DNA of 64,000 nucleotides from contig OU964919.1 in assembly GCA_918807975.1 (NCBI GenBank), positions 29,891,824-29,955,823 of the forward strand, given 5' to 3'. This DNA comes from Aplidium turbinatum. Lineage: Eukaryota > Chordata > Ascidiacea > Aplousobranchia > Polyclinidae. A program made the translations under genes and the position numbers. Under the pieces are notes generated by a model that saw nothing but the letters and a program-made list of their open reading frames with translations, was not told the DNA's origin and searched no databases. Every line of letters begins with the position of its first letter. The stretch's first letter is position 1. Shown here piece by piece: positions 45,050 through 55,958 of the stretch.

Positions 45050-46572
45050 TTAAGAATCAGTTTTCACAGTACACAAGTATCTACACAAGGTCATTGAAGG
45101 TTGTTCAATTTTCTTCAAGTCTTCTTTTTTGATTACATAGTTGCACCCAGATATTGTTACAGGGCTAGGAGGTAAAACAACACATAAAATATGCTCAGAA
45201 GGAACACAGCAAAAATCATCCCTTGGCCAATAGAAATATTGAGATGGTCCATGAGGTGCCATGAACTTGATGTTGACATCTCCTTCGTCCCTAAAAACTT
45301 CTTGCACCATGCCAAGCCACCAATATAAATCGTATGTGAATGCAACATAGCCAAAGAGAGGCAGTAGTTTCAAAGATTTTGTGTATTCCAGTAAATTCTT
45401 TATCATCACTAATCCTTTTACATGCAATACTGTGAGAAGATTTTGGTTCAAAATAATGAAAAGATTGTGTGCCATGTACAGTGGAGCCTTGAACATACCT
45501 TTCTATTGTGTCGAATTCTTTCAAGTTCATTGCTTTGAATGTCAAAAAACTGTATGCCTTTTATGTACTCTTTACAGAATTTCAGTAATGCATCAAAATC
45601 GAGAATTTGGTTTGTGTAAGGTCTTTGAAAACTTGCTCTAGTGGCCAATCGTTTCACTGTGCCTCCTATTCCATCACAAGGAGACTTATCATGACTGGTG
45701 GCAAAAAAAGTCTAGGAGCAATCCATTCCAAAATCAGTTAATACCGTAACAGAGGTTAAGCAGGTTTTTGTAATTTTTGTACTGAGCTGCACAATGCACA
45801 TCCATCAGCAAAATCTTTTATTTTTTCGTTTAGTTGAAGATGTACAAAAGTTGTAATTTGTTGAAAAATTTTGTAGACAAATCATGCTGTATCATGGCAT
45901 AAATCATCTGAAATAAAACACACAGATTGTTGGATCCGGCCACCCTCGGTAATGGGGACATCACCGGATTAAAACTGGACTACTACTACTAATACTACTG
46001 TTGGACAAATTTATCTTCAGAATTCTTGTAATGGAATGCCACTGGATGTATTGAGCATTGACTTTGATTTCAGTGGAATGATTGCACTTCATCTTGAACA
46101 ACAAACTTGTAATTTTCTGCAAAATCCAAAATAGCAATGTACAGCTTTCAAAGTTTAGTGTTTGTTTGCGTTCTGACAGATACTTAGCTTGGCAGTTAGC
46201 TATGAAAGAGTCTGCTGTAAGCTTGTCCACTGCTTGTGTTAGAATGTCTGTGAAAGATGATGAAGAAACTAAGGTTTTTAGAGTTGATCGATCAGTGGAC
46301 TGCCATTGTGTATAAACAATGTCATCTTCAGATTCACCTCCTAGCTTTTCTGTTAAAACTTGGTGTAAAACTTCTCTTCCAGGACAACTTTCACATCTAT
46401 GCACCATGCACATCTTATTTTCTGTGTTACATACAATCATGGACATAAAATCTTTGTAATTTTGAATCATATTAGTAGCATTACATAGTAAGATAGTGTT
46501 CTGGTGTTGTGTACACACACAGACTGAGTGTGTACCACTACATGAGACGTTAATACACCATTTAGGGCACAA
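45050..46572 (-). pseudogene. DDE-type transposase relic of the 42-46.9 kb element
   Basis: From 46572 on the minus strand: HQNTILLCNATNMIQNYKDF, CMVHRCESCPGREVLHQVL, VYTQWQSTDRSTLKTLVS, FIANCQAKYLSERKQTLNF; then at 45.7-45.6 kb SHDKSPCDGIGGTVKRLATR, at 45.5 kb KFCKEYIKGIQFFDIQSNEL, and DLYWWLGMVQEV, IKFMAPHGPSQYFYWPRDD, stop at 45050. I recall this order in multi-copy invertebrate proteins where GK(S)PCDGIGG..KR follows a D...D catalytic core and the WW.G.V..V...V.I.FMHPHGP tail closes the protein. The catalytic middle is mostly missing here and the frame shifts several times. Confidence 0.65.
45935..45998 (+). repeat. Short retroposed tail with (ACT)n end
   Basis: 64 bp (CCGGCCACCCTCGGTAATGG ... 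CTACTACTACTAATACTAC) bracketed by TGTTGGA at 45928-45934 and 45999-46005. The trinucleotide tail and TSD suggest a heavily truncated LINE or SINE end inserted in the transposase relic. Confidence 0.55.
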
Positions 46573-46869
46573 GTGTCACAAAATTTTGATCAGACTAGCT
46601 GTGTGATATCAGCTGACTAATAAAACATCGGTAATTTGACACATCAAAAATTCATAAAGAAACACACGATAATACAGCGGAACCCTACAAATATTGTGAC
46701 AAAGCATCAGTTATGTTTCAATTATATTCATTTTTTTGATCATATGGGTTGATATTTTCTCAGTTGAATATTTTGGTTGATGCAAAACTTACATCAACCA
46801 AATTTAGTAAAAGTATTATACTTCAATTGCTTTGTTTAAAGAAAAAAAAAATTTTTTTGCACCTTTTTC

Positions 46870-47390
46870 CCAACATTCCGAAATATTCCCCCAAAGTTAG
46901 CGTATCAAAAATAAAATAAGAAAAACTTTAAACCTAAATTACCATTTGAAATGTTCATCTTAGCATAATTTAAAGTGCAAAAATGAATTCCTTGGGTCTT
47001 AAGTTGGTAAAATGCATGTTTTCATTATGAAAATCGTTCAAGGTAAAGAGCTATTGCCAAAAAATGAAGGCGCAAAATGAAAAAATGGCTGTGCTCAGCT
47101 CCCAAAATCCTACTAGTGGCCGAAAATTCAAAGTGCTCTATCTCGGCCCCCAATGAAGATATTTCAAAAAATTTTTTTGCTATTGTCATCATTTTTTAGT
47201 ATGTATAAAATATGTCAAAATAAGCAAAATCTGTGACTAGTGGTTACAAAATTTGAAAAAATCTGATGATTATAAATGGAATGCCCCAAAAGTAAATCAA
47301 GAAACTTATGATTAAAGTTTTGTTTATTGATACAACATCAAAAAGAAATGCATTTTATTTAATGTGACGTGTGGGCTTTTTAGTTCATTG
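46870..47390. other. Non-coding stretch, nothing recognised
   Basis: AT-rich, no supported ORF or repeat boundary. It probably includes the eroded left end of the hAT relic that follows. Confidence 0.35.
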
Positions 47391-47750
47391 AATCTTGGGA
47401 GAATTTTTGAAATTGCCACTCGCATTTCTATTTCACTGTTTATTCGTGATCGATATTTGGTTTTATCACCGCCAAGGCAGAAAATTTTGCTTCACATAAA
47501 TACGACGTGGCGAATGGGATAATAATTCGCAGTGCTTTCTTTTACCAAACCTGGATAACCGTCGTTTATTGAATCCAAAAATTTGCCGGATTTTTTACTA
47601 CGAAAGGACCACGAATCCATTCGTAGTTTGAAAAATTTTCCGGGAAGTATTTTGCTAATTTCGACTCGAGCTTGGACAAATGCAAATAAATAGGTTTCGC
47701 AAATTTGAAGGAAAAACAACGTAGATAACCTCAACTTTTCACTGTTTTCA
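47390..47750 (-). pseudogene. hAT transposase C-terminal relic
   Basis: Minus strand reads ALRIIIPFATSYLCEAKFSA then LAVIKPN (about 47540-47455), the hAT dimerisation-domain signature. Upstream, in a shifted frame, are FLDSINDGYPGLVKE and VEISKILPGKF. The likely 5' end of the same element is the GTTCTGAAACTG-type end at 62500-62560, beyond the insertions at 47.8-62.3 kb. Its left TIR was not found. Confidence 0.7.
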
Positions 47751-48247
47751 AACTGTTACTGAAATAACACCAAGAAAAATGATTCAGAGTTTCCGATTTT
47801 TTTTTTGAAGGATAGGCATCCAATACCAGGGAGTCGAACCGTTTGATTTTTCCGGTTCGGGTCCGGTTCTGGTTCAAAGATTGTTTCAAAATTTGGTTCA
47901 GTTCCGGTTCAGGTTCGAAGAAACTTAAAACCGGTTTTATAAGTTCCGGTTCGGGTCCGATAAAATTAGGCCTAGGCCTACTATTGCCCAACTACTAACT
48001 AGTCCAATTGGGCGTGAAAACCGCAAGGTTGGCAACACTGATTCTCAACACTGCTTTGCTCAATTAACTTGCCTTTGTGAAGAAAGGCGTTCTTCCCGGC
48101 TATCAGCACAAGGCTGATTACTCACTAGCACAGCGAGCAGCAGTAACGCTTCGCTAACCAGAACGGTGTAGCTTCCACGCTAGCCATAAAGACCTCCAAT
48201 TAAACGTTTAAGTTATTTTGGCAGCCGATTGTAGCATCGAATAGACA

Positions 48248-48294
48248 GCGATAGACACGTGTTTCGCCCATGAGGCTGGGCTCATCAGTATCGC
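48248..48294 (-). ncRNA. Hammerhead ribozyme, array 2 unit 1
   Basis: Same 47-base motif with all invariant bases. The predicted cut (48254/48253 on the minus strand) lies 176 bases from the outer left end, against about 178 in copy 1. Confidence 0.92.
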
Positions 48295-48576
48295 ACCGTA
48301 TTCTTGCCACTTGAGTAATCGACCGCCGCTTTACCAGTCAGTTTAACTCTTATCTTTGTGGAAAGAAAGAGCCAACAAAACCAGCAGGTGCCTGGGGTGG
48401 GTTATGTGAAGAAAGGCGTTCTTCCCGGCTATCAGCACAAGGCTGATTACTCACTAGCACAGCGAGCAGCAGTAACGCTTCGCTAACCAGAACGATGTAG
48501 CTTCCACGCTAGCCATAAAGACCTCCAATTAAACGTTTAAGTTATTTTGGCAGCCGATTGTAGCATCGAATAGACA

Positions 48577-48623
48577 GCGATAGACACGTGTTTCGCCCAT
48601 GAGGCTGGGCTCATCAGTATCGC
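48577..48623 (-). ncRNA. Hammerhead ribozyme, array 2 unit 2
   Basis: Identical core and stems. This unit carries the AACGATGTAG variant upstream (type B). Confidence 0.92.
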
Positions 48624-48905
48624 ACCGTATTCTTGCCACTTGAGTAATCGACCGCCGCTTTACCAGTCAGTTTAACTCTTATCTTTGTGGAAAGAAAGAG
48701 CCAACAAAACCAGCAGGTGCCTGGGGTGGGTTATGTGAAGAAAGGCGTTCTTCCCGGCTATCAGCACAAGGCTGATTACTCACTAGCACAGCGAGCAGCA
48801 GTAACGCTTCGCTAACCAGAACGGTGTAGCTTCCACGCTAGCCATAAAGACCTCCAATTAAACGTTTAAGTTATTTTGGCAGCCGATTGTAGCATCGAAT
48901 AGACA

Positions 48906-48952
48906 GCGATAGACACGTGTTTCGCCCATGAGGCTGGGCTCATCAGTATCGC
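48906..48952 (-). ncRNA. Hammerhead ribozyme, array 2 unit 3
   Basis: Identical core and stems. Type A unit (AACGGTGTAG). Confidence 0.92.
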
Positions 48953-49234
48953 ACCGTATTCTTGCCACTTGAGTAATCGACCGCCGCTTTACCAGTCAGT
49001 TTAACTCTTATCTTTGTGGAAAGAAAGAGCCAACAAAACCAGCAGGTGCCTGGGGTGGGTTATGTGAAGAAAGGCGTTCTTCCCGGCTATCAGCACAAGG
49101 CTGATTACTCACTAGCACAGCGAGCAGCAGTAACGCTTCGCTAACCAGAACGATGTAGCTTCCACGCTAGCCATAAAGACCTCCAATTAAACGTTTAAGT
49201 TATTTTGGCAGCCGATTGTAGCATCGAATAGACA

Positions 49235-49281
49235 GCGATAGACACGTGTTTCGCCCATGAGGCTGGGCTCATCAGTATCGC
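49235..49281 (-). ncRNA. Hammerhead ribozyme, array 2 unit 4
   Basis: Identical core and stems. Type B unit (AACGATGTAG). Confidence 0.92.
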
Positions 49282-49563
49282 ACCGTATTCTTGCCACTTG
49301 AGTAATCGACCGCCGCTTTACCAGTCAGTTTAACTCTTATCTTTGTGGAAAGAAAGAGCCAACAAAACCAGCAGGTGCCTGGGGTGGGTTATGTGAAGAA
49401 AGGCGTTCTTCCCGGCTATCAGCACAAGGCTGATTACTCACTAGCACAGCGAGCAGCAGTAACGCTTCGCTAACCAGAACGGTGTAGCTTCCACGCTAGC
49501 CATAAAGACCTCCAATTAAACGTTTAAGTTATTTTGGCAGCCGATTGTAGCATCGAATAGACA

Positions 49564-49610
49564 GCGATAGACACGTGTTTCGCCCATGAGGCTGGGCTCA
49601 TCAGTATCGC
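49564..49610 (-). ncRNA. Hammerhead ribozyme, array 2 unit 5
   Basis: Identical core and stems. Type A unit, truncated about 75 bases upstream of the ribozyme (in ribozyme sense) by the arm junction. Confidence 0.92.
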
Positions 49611-49890
49611 ACCGTATTCTTGCCACTTGAGTAATCGACCGCCGCTTTACCAGTCAGTTTAACTCTTATCTTTGTGGAAAGAAGCTACACCGTTCTGGTT
49701 AGCGAAGCGTTACTGCTGCTCGCTGTGCTAGTGAGTAATCAGCCTTGTGCTGATAGCCGGGAAGAACGCCTTTCTTCACATAACCCACCCCAGGCACCTG
49801 CTGGTTTTGTTGGCTCTTTCTTTCCACAAAGATAAGAGTTAAACTGACTGGTAAAGCGGCGGTCGATTACTCAAGTGGCAAGAATACGGT

Positions 49891-49915
49891 GCGATACTGA
49901 TGAGCCCAGCCTCAT
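49891..49915 (+). ncRNA. 5' half of a hammerhead split by LINE copy 1
   Basis: GCGATA-CTGATGA-GCCC-AGCCTCAT ends at the LINE junction. The 3' part (CCAGCCTCATGGGCGAAAC... to TATCGC) is at 55117-55148. The insertion point is in loop II. Confidence 0.9.
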
Positions 49916-49917
49916 TG

Positions 49918-50789
49918 GGAGATTTAAAAAGTTCCCAAACATAAAAAACGAATATGTTCATATCCACCTGAGGGATATAAACCTGGAAAACATCCCAGAC
50001 AAAATCAAAGTACACGGTATATGGATATATACAACAAAGCCAGGCGAGGAGCATCTCCCCCTGTGTAGAATATGTAAAAAGCGAGGTCATTGGGCAGCAG
50101 ATTGCGCCCAGTGCGATATATGCAAAAAGAAGGGGCACACAACCCAACAATGCCGAACGACACAAAAAATGAACAATACACCCCAACGTCATCTTTGTCG
50201 CTTCTGCAAAGGACTGGGCCACCTCGATGCAACATGTCCCATGAGAATATTGTGTGGGTATTGCCAACACCGAGGACATCAAGGTACGGAATGCCCAAAA
50301 CGTGCCCTCCTAACTCAACAAAGAAACGCCGAAACAGAAAGTGGTACTACAAGCCCTAACACAGAAGGACTATCCTCAGATAGAGAGTCCACTGACATAG
50401 CATCAAACCCATGGGAAAAGAAAAGCACACGAAGGAAGAAAAAGAAAAAGAAAAAGAAAACAACACACAATCAACAAAGACATCCGATATCTAAAACAAG
50501 AAATGCACCTGAAAGTCACCATTCACCAACATCCACCTACATCAGACCTAATAAGCGACCTCTTGAAGATAGTCCGCCCTTAGAAAACAAGACCCAAAAA
50601 ATAGATCCAAACTACTCAAAAAACTCATCCTCCGATTCAGAACAAAGCATAATGCCTCTGATGATTGACACATCATCCCAGAATCAGACAGATGAAAACC
50701 CTCTCACGCCATCAGAAAACGATGAAAAATCTACCCTTGAACCAAACAAAGAAGAAGAGCTGCCAAGAGACAACGAAAATACTTACTAA
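49918..50789 (+). pseudogene. LINE ORF1, 5'-truncated (zinc-knuckle protein)
   Basis: Retains GRFKKFPNIKNEYVHIHLRD, four CCHC knuckles (CRICKKRGHWAADC, CDICKKKGHTTQQC, CRFCKGLGHLDATC, CGYCQHRGHQGTEC), a basic KKKKKK stretch and an acidic C-tail to TAA 50789. The N-terminal 136 residues of the full copy are absent. An open frame runs in from the ribozyme repeat upstream, but that is chance read-through. Confidence 0.88.
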
Positions 50790-50929
50790 CTATAATATTT
50801 AAAACGAATTTTTATTGAATCCTTTTATCGCCTAAAAACCGAAAAAAAAAGGTAATAATAATCATAGTGTTAAATAGCCTATAATATAACCTAATGTGAT
50901 TGTGCATCATACTTTTGACACCTAGTGAA

Positions 50930-53900
50930 ATGCTTTCTGAGGCAGAGAGTCAAACTTGTCACATGCAAGTTAAAAAGCTTAAAATTTGCTCAATCAATAT
51001 AAATGGAATTTTCAAAAAATTTACCAAAATTATAAAATTCTTTAAGCTTCATAGACTCTCTGCCTTAGCTATTCAGGAAACTCATCGACTTTTACCTAAA
51101 CAATTAGAAAATTGGGAAAAATTTTATAACATAAAACTTTTCTCAAACATATTCCCTGATTCTCCAAGCTTTCGTGCAGGAACTATGATAATACTAAAAA
51201 ATGAAATATATCAAAAGGGTCAACCCAGACATACTATTTTAAAGAACAACCACCTTCACCAACTACATATCAATATTAATGGTGAAAATATGCATATTAT
51301 CAATGCATACTTTCCACAAAATCATAAAGACAAAACATCACTATCAGAAATACTATCCACAAACTTACAAAAATGGAATGATGACAAAATAATACTACTT
51401 GGTGACTTTAACCTGATCACAGACCCTCTAGATACTGCAAACCCTCAATCCTTCTCAAACACCTACGACAAAAAGACATTTAAAACACTAGTAAATAATT
51501 TTCAACTAATAGACATATTTCGATACAAACATCCACACAAAGCAATCTATACATATTCACACCCAAAAGCAAAAACAAGAATAGATAGAATATATATAAA
51601 CAACAATACCTTGAAGCACTTTGAAAACATTACACATCACACAAATTTGTACTCAGACCATAATAATGCACCAACCTTATCATTAAGCTATCACACACAC
51701 ATAAAATGGGATCAACACACATATAAAGTAAATAACTCCATCTTTCAACATCAACATGTAATATCCGAAATAGAAACAACATGGACCAATTGGACAATAA
51801 GAAAACCAAACTTTCAAAATACTCTTGAATGGTGGGATAAAGGAAAAGAAATACTTAAAAATAAGCTGATAGAGCTCTCACAGCAACTTGCAACGATGCA
51901 ACGAGAAGCATATGACACAGCAAACCAACAACTCCAGATCTTAAACTCTAAGATTGAAGACGAATTTCATCCAAACCTAGTATCTGATCGAGCAAAATTT
52001 ACCGATGTTATTGAACAATTTCACAATAACACGCAAAGAGGAGCACAAATTCGCTGTAAAATACCTCAAAACGATTCAGAGAAAACAAGCAAAGGATTCT
52101 TTCATCTTGAAACGAAAAGAGGTAAAAACAATACTATCACCGAACTACATACAGAGGACAATAAAGTTGTAACCAACAAAAATGACATCTTAACAGAAAC
52201 ACACAATTTTTACCATAAGTTATGGGGAATTGATGGAAAAATTGATCCAACTGAACAAGATGAATATCTAAACATTTTGAACCACACCACAATACATGCA
52301 GATGAAGCACAAGAAAATGAAAGACTAATAACAAAAGATGAAATTAAGATCGCAATTGATACATTAAATAAAAATTCAGCCCCCGGCTCGGATGGCCTCA
52401 GCGCAATCTTTTATCAAAAATGTTGGCACATTTTGAAATATGATTTGCTTGAAATGTATACTAACTGTTTTCTAAAAAACACTATGACAGTAACGATGAG
52501 AGAAGCCATAGTTAAACTTTTTCACAAAAAAGGAGATAAATCATCGCTGAAAAATTGGAGACCAATCTCATTATTGAACACGGATTACAAAATTTTAAGC
52601 AAAATCCTAGCCAATAGAATCACCCCCTTAATGAAAACACTGATTCAACCCAACCAAAAATGTGGTCTACCGAACAGACGAATTGAACACGCTACAATGA
52701 ATATTCAAGCAGCCATCGAAGCAGCAAAACTAAAAAACAGAAAATTATATATAATGGTAACAGACTTTGAAAAAGCGTTTGACAGAGTGGAACATTCTTT
52801 TCTGTACAAAATACTCCAAAAAATTGGATTTAAGCCAGTGATGATTTCATACTTAACTCTTATATACTCAAACATCTCTAGTCGAGTTGAAATGAATGGA
52901 GCACTAACAAAAAAAATCGACATTAGGCGAGGCATCCGACAAGGATGCCCTCTGAGCATGCTCTTTTTTATAATATGCGCCGATGTACTCACACGCCGCA
53001 TAGAGAGCAATGCATCAATAAAAGGCTTCTCCATAAATAAAAAAGCAGTAAAAATCGAACAATACGCAGACGACACAACGTTTATCACAAATAACCTTAA
53101 TTCTATTACTGAAATACTTAAAGAATTAAAACTTTACCAACAAATGTCAGGACAAAAAATTAACGAAAACAAAACACAAATGCTTGTATCACAACTTGAG
53201 TTACAAAGTGAAGTACAGCAACATTACCCACATATTCAAATTCAAAATGAAATAAAAATCCTTGGAATCTGGCTAGGAAACAACAACAAAAAACTAGACA
53301 CTCTTAACTGGGAAAAAGTGATAAAACAAACTGAAACGACTGCCAACATTCATAAATTTTGACCACTCTCCCTTCTAGGAAAAATCACCATAATAAATAC
53401 TCTCCTCGTGCCTATATCTCTTCACATGGGAAGGGTTCTTTACCCACAAAAAAAGCATATCCAATCCTTAAACAAAATCTTATACAATTTTCTATGGTAT
53501 CCATCTCCAATTGAGCAATTAAGCAGAACAAAAATCATTGCAGAAGTTAAAAACGGAGGATTAAGAATGATTGACATAGAAACAAAATTTCAAACCAGTA
53601 GAGCTGACAGAATTAGACACCTGTCCACACTCGATAAAGCTACAGAACTATGGCATGAGTGGGCAAAGTACAATCTAAACTATAAAATAAGGCACATCAA
53701 CCAAAAATTATATAACCTAAGTGAACCACACTCTGATTGCCCAAATTCGTTTTATTCTGATATTTTCCGCACTTTTCTCCAACTCCGAAAACACAATCTT
53801 GACTGGACTGATATATCATATAATACAATATACACAACCCTAAAAACACAAAAAGAAACTAAAACTGAAATTAAGAGCCAAAACAATGAACCAATAAGCT

Positions 53901-54451
53901 GGTCAGAAACGCTCCTTATGAAGAAAAATATCAAACCATACTTTTCAAACTCTGACATATCGATCTGCTATCGAATAGCACATTCAGCTTTTAAATGGGG
54001 CGATTTTTACAAACAATCTAACTCATGGCGTTGCAGCCAGAACAAAATTACTCAGTGCAAATTTTGCAAAATGGCTGTCGACAATATAAAACACCTGTTA
54101 ACTGAATGTACCTTCACGAAATCAATTTGGAAAAAAATAGAAAAGCTATATCATTCAATAACAAAACAAAAGATTAAGCTTACAACTGATATAATCCTAT
54201 ACAACCATTTTCCAAGCAGACAGGCAGACAACCTACTGATTCTGCTGATCCTAAATACAGTTAAGAGTACCATAATTAAAAAGAAAATTTCACTAGACAT
54301 TGGAGATAAATATATGTGGGACAACAAAAAAATTACCAAAACAACCCTCTGGGTTATTAAAACAAAAATTAAAGAATATCTTCAAAGTGACACCTCTGTA
54401 ATACCGACGCCCCTTACAAACTCCCCACACTGTAGCATAAGTCGAACATGA
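50930..54451 (+). pseudogene. LINE ORF2 (endonuclease/RT) with one stop
   Basis: AP endonuclease motifs (KICSININGI, AIQETH, GDFNLI, RIDRIYINN, SDHN), RT motifs (NSAPGSDGLSA, NWRPISLLN, TDFEKAFDRV, RQGCPLS, QYADDT) and a C-terminal CKFC...H...C. A CGA to TGA change at 53360-53362 stops the frame after the RT domain; reading resumes unshifted to TGA 54451. Other differences from the intact copy are a few substitutions. Confidence 0.92.
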
Positions 54452-55078
54452 CAACCAAGAACCCACTGTTCTCGAAAGAATTCTGCTATTAATTGTTATC
54501 ATTTGCAGTGTATGTACCTGACTTGTGAATTTTATGAAATGCGCCATAGTAAATGATACTTATTCACACATACCATCTGCATGTAGCATCATTGCACTAC
54601 AAGAGAGCAATGAGGCAACATGCAGATCCTTCTTCGTGTATGCAATTGCATGCATTACATTATATTCCTACTTATTGATTTGTTTATTTTTGGCTACAAA
54701 TGTGCGTTGTGGGACGCGCAGTAACATAGACACTTTTATTGTGACTGGTAATGTGTTTACCTACCTGCCTGCGCAATGCATCTGATTTAATGTCGAACAC
54801 AACAACGCCTTTTGGAATATGCATGATAAGAATATCTTTTGGGCTACTATTGTATGAACGTACTTGTTAGATGACCGTTATTGTGGAGATAAAACACTAG
54901 CCTCAAACATAAAAGTGATATCATAGCTACAATCAATTTCCAAATCTATCGCATGCCTTTGATCTCTTATTACAGGTATAACTTATACTGTGCAACAGAT
55001 TGGTATCAGTGATATGATTGCATTCACCAATTGCTTCTTTTGTATTGTTTACTGTACAACTGTTTTTACTTTTCAATA

Positions 55079-55116
<38 letters not shown>

Positions 55117-55118
<2 letters not shown>

Positions 55119-55458
55119 AGCCTCATGGGCGAAACACGTGTCTATCGCTGTCTATTCGATGCTACAATCGGCTGCCAAAATAACTTAAACGTTTAATTGG
55201 AGGTCTTTATGGCTAGCGTGGAAGCTACACCGTTCTGGTTAGCGAAGCGTTACTGCTGCTCGCTGTGCTAGTGAGTAATCAGCCTTGTGCTGATAGCCGG
55301 GAAGAACGCCTTTCTTCACATAACCCACCCCAGGCACCTGCTGGTTTTGTTGGCTCTTTCTTTCCACAAAGATAAGAGTTAAACTGACTGGTAAAGCGGC
55401 GGTCGATTACTCAAGTGGCAAGAATACGGTGCGATACTGATGAGCCCAGCCTCATGGG
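55117..55458 (+). repeat. Ribozyme-element unit between the two LINEs
   Basis: Runs from CCAGCCTCATGGGCGAAAC (3' part of one hammerhead) through a full unit to GCGATACTGATGAGCCC and CTCATGGG (5' part of the next). It is thus exactly one repeat period plus the target duplication, showing that the LINEs sit in equivalent positions of neighbouring units. Confidence 0.92.
55431..55458 (+). ncRNA. 5' half of a hammerhead split by LINE copy 2
   Basis: GCGATA-CTGATGA-GCCC-AGCCTCAT-GGG, then the LINE. The 3' part is at 61563-61594. Here the whole stem-loop II is kept on the 5' side. Confidence 0.9.
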
Positions 55459-55958
55459 AGAAACTCGTGATTAAAGTAAAATTAGTATAGTAAAAGGAGA
55501 TATATATGTATGATCTTTGTGTTTTGTCTAGTTTAGCCTAGGATAGTAAATATATAGAAGTGAAGAGAGTAGCCTACGTCAGCTGGATCAGTGGACTCTG
55601 CCTTAGGCTCCACTGATCTAGAGTGTTTACTTATATTTTGCTTTTTTTCTTTTTTGAGGCAATCAGCTGGCTTCTTTTCCCTGAGGCTTTCTGCTGATTT
55701 CTTCAAAAAGGAAAAACTTTTATTTTGTTGATGTAAATAAGGAAAGAAACGCCTTAAGCGGTTTCTTTCGAAAAGGTTGGCAGTTTTTTTTGTGACTAAT
55801 TAGAGCGCCAGCAGCGTACTCACTGCCAACGTGGCAAAACCTGCATGCGCTAGTTTATAATACTACAAACTGTTTAACTTTTGCTCTAAAAATTTTAACA
55901 AATACTCGTACACACAATTGTGATCTGAGAAAGCAGTAGGCTATAGTAGCTCGAAACA

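Larger units (their letters stand above)
41983..46868 (-). mobile_element. DDE transposon with about 100-bp TIRs, minus-strand gene
   Basis: AAGGTGCAAAAAAAAATTTT at 41983 and its inverted partner ending near 46868, followed by AACAAAGCAATTGAAGTA, AATACTTTTAC and AAATTTGGTTGATGTAAG on both sides, form TIRs of about 100 bp. The interior holds a degraded minus-strand gene (45.0-46.6 kb), a hAT MITE, and a LINE tail. No TSD could be defined. Confidence 0.7.
49916..55116 (+). mobile_element. L1/Tx1-like LINE, 5'-truncated, in ribozyme loop II
   Basis: Starts inside ORF1 (equivalent to 56365 of the full copy), keeps the 3' part of ORF1 to 50789, ORF2 and 3' UTR, and ends in AATAAT plus 36 A. The target CCAGCCTCAT is present on both sides (ends at 49915; restarts at 55117). 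Sequence is about 99 percent identical by eye to the copy at 55.5-61.6 kb. Confidence 0.93.

Noticed and set aside
48078-49683. CRISPR-like regular array
   Set aside because: The whole 329-bp unit is repeated, with no variable spacers, in an animal genome; the units are ribozyme retroelement repeats.
49875-49915. LINE copy 1 ORF1 using a new start in the ribozyme repeat
   Set aside because: The frame is open by chance through the upstream repeat; the codons there encode ribozyme sequence, and no promoter or splice evidence is visible.
50900-50930. ORF2 start at the first possible codon (TTG)
   Set aside because: No ATG there; the ATG 30 bases downstream is the natural start in both copies.
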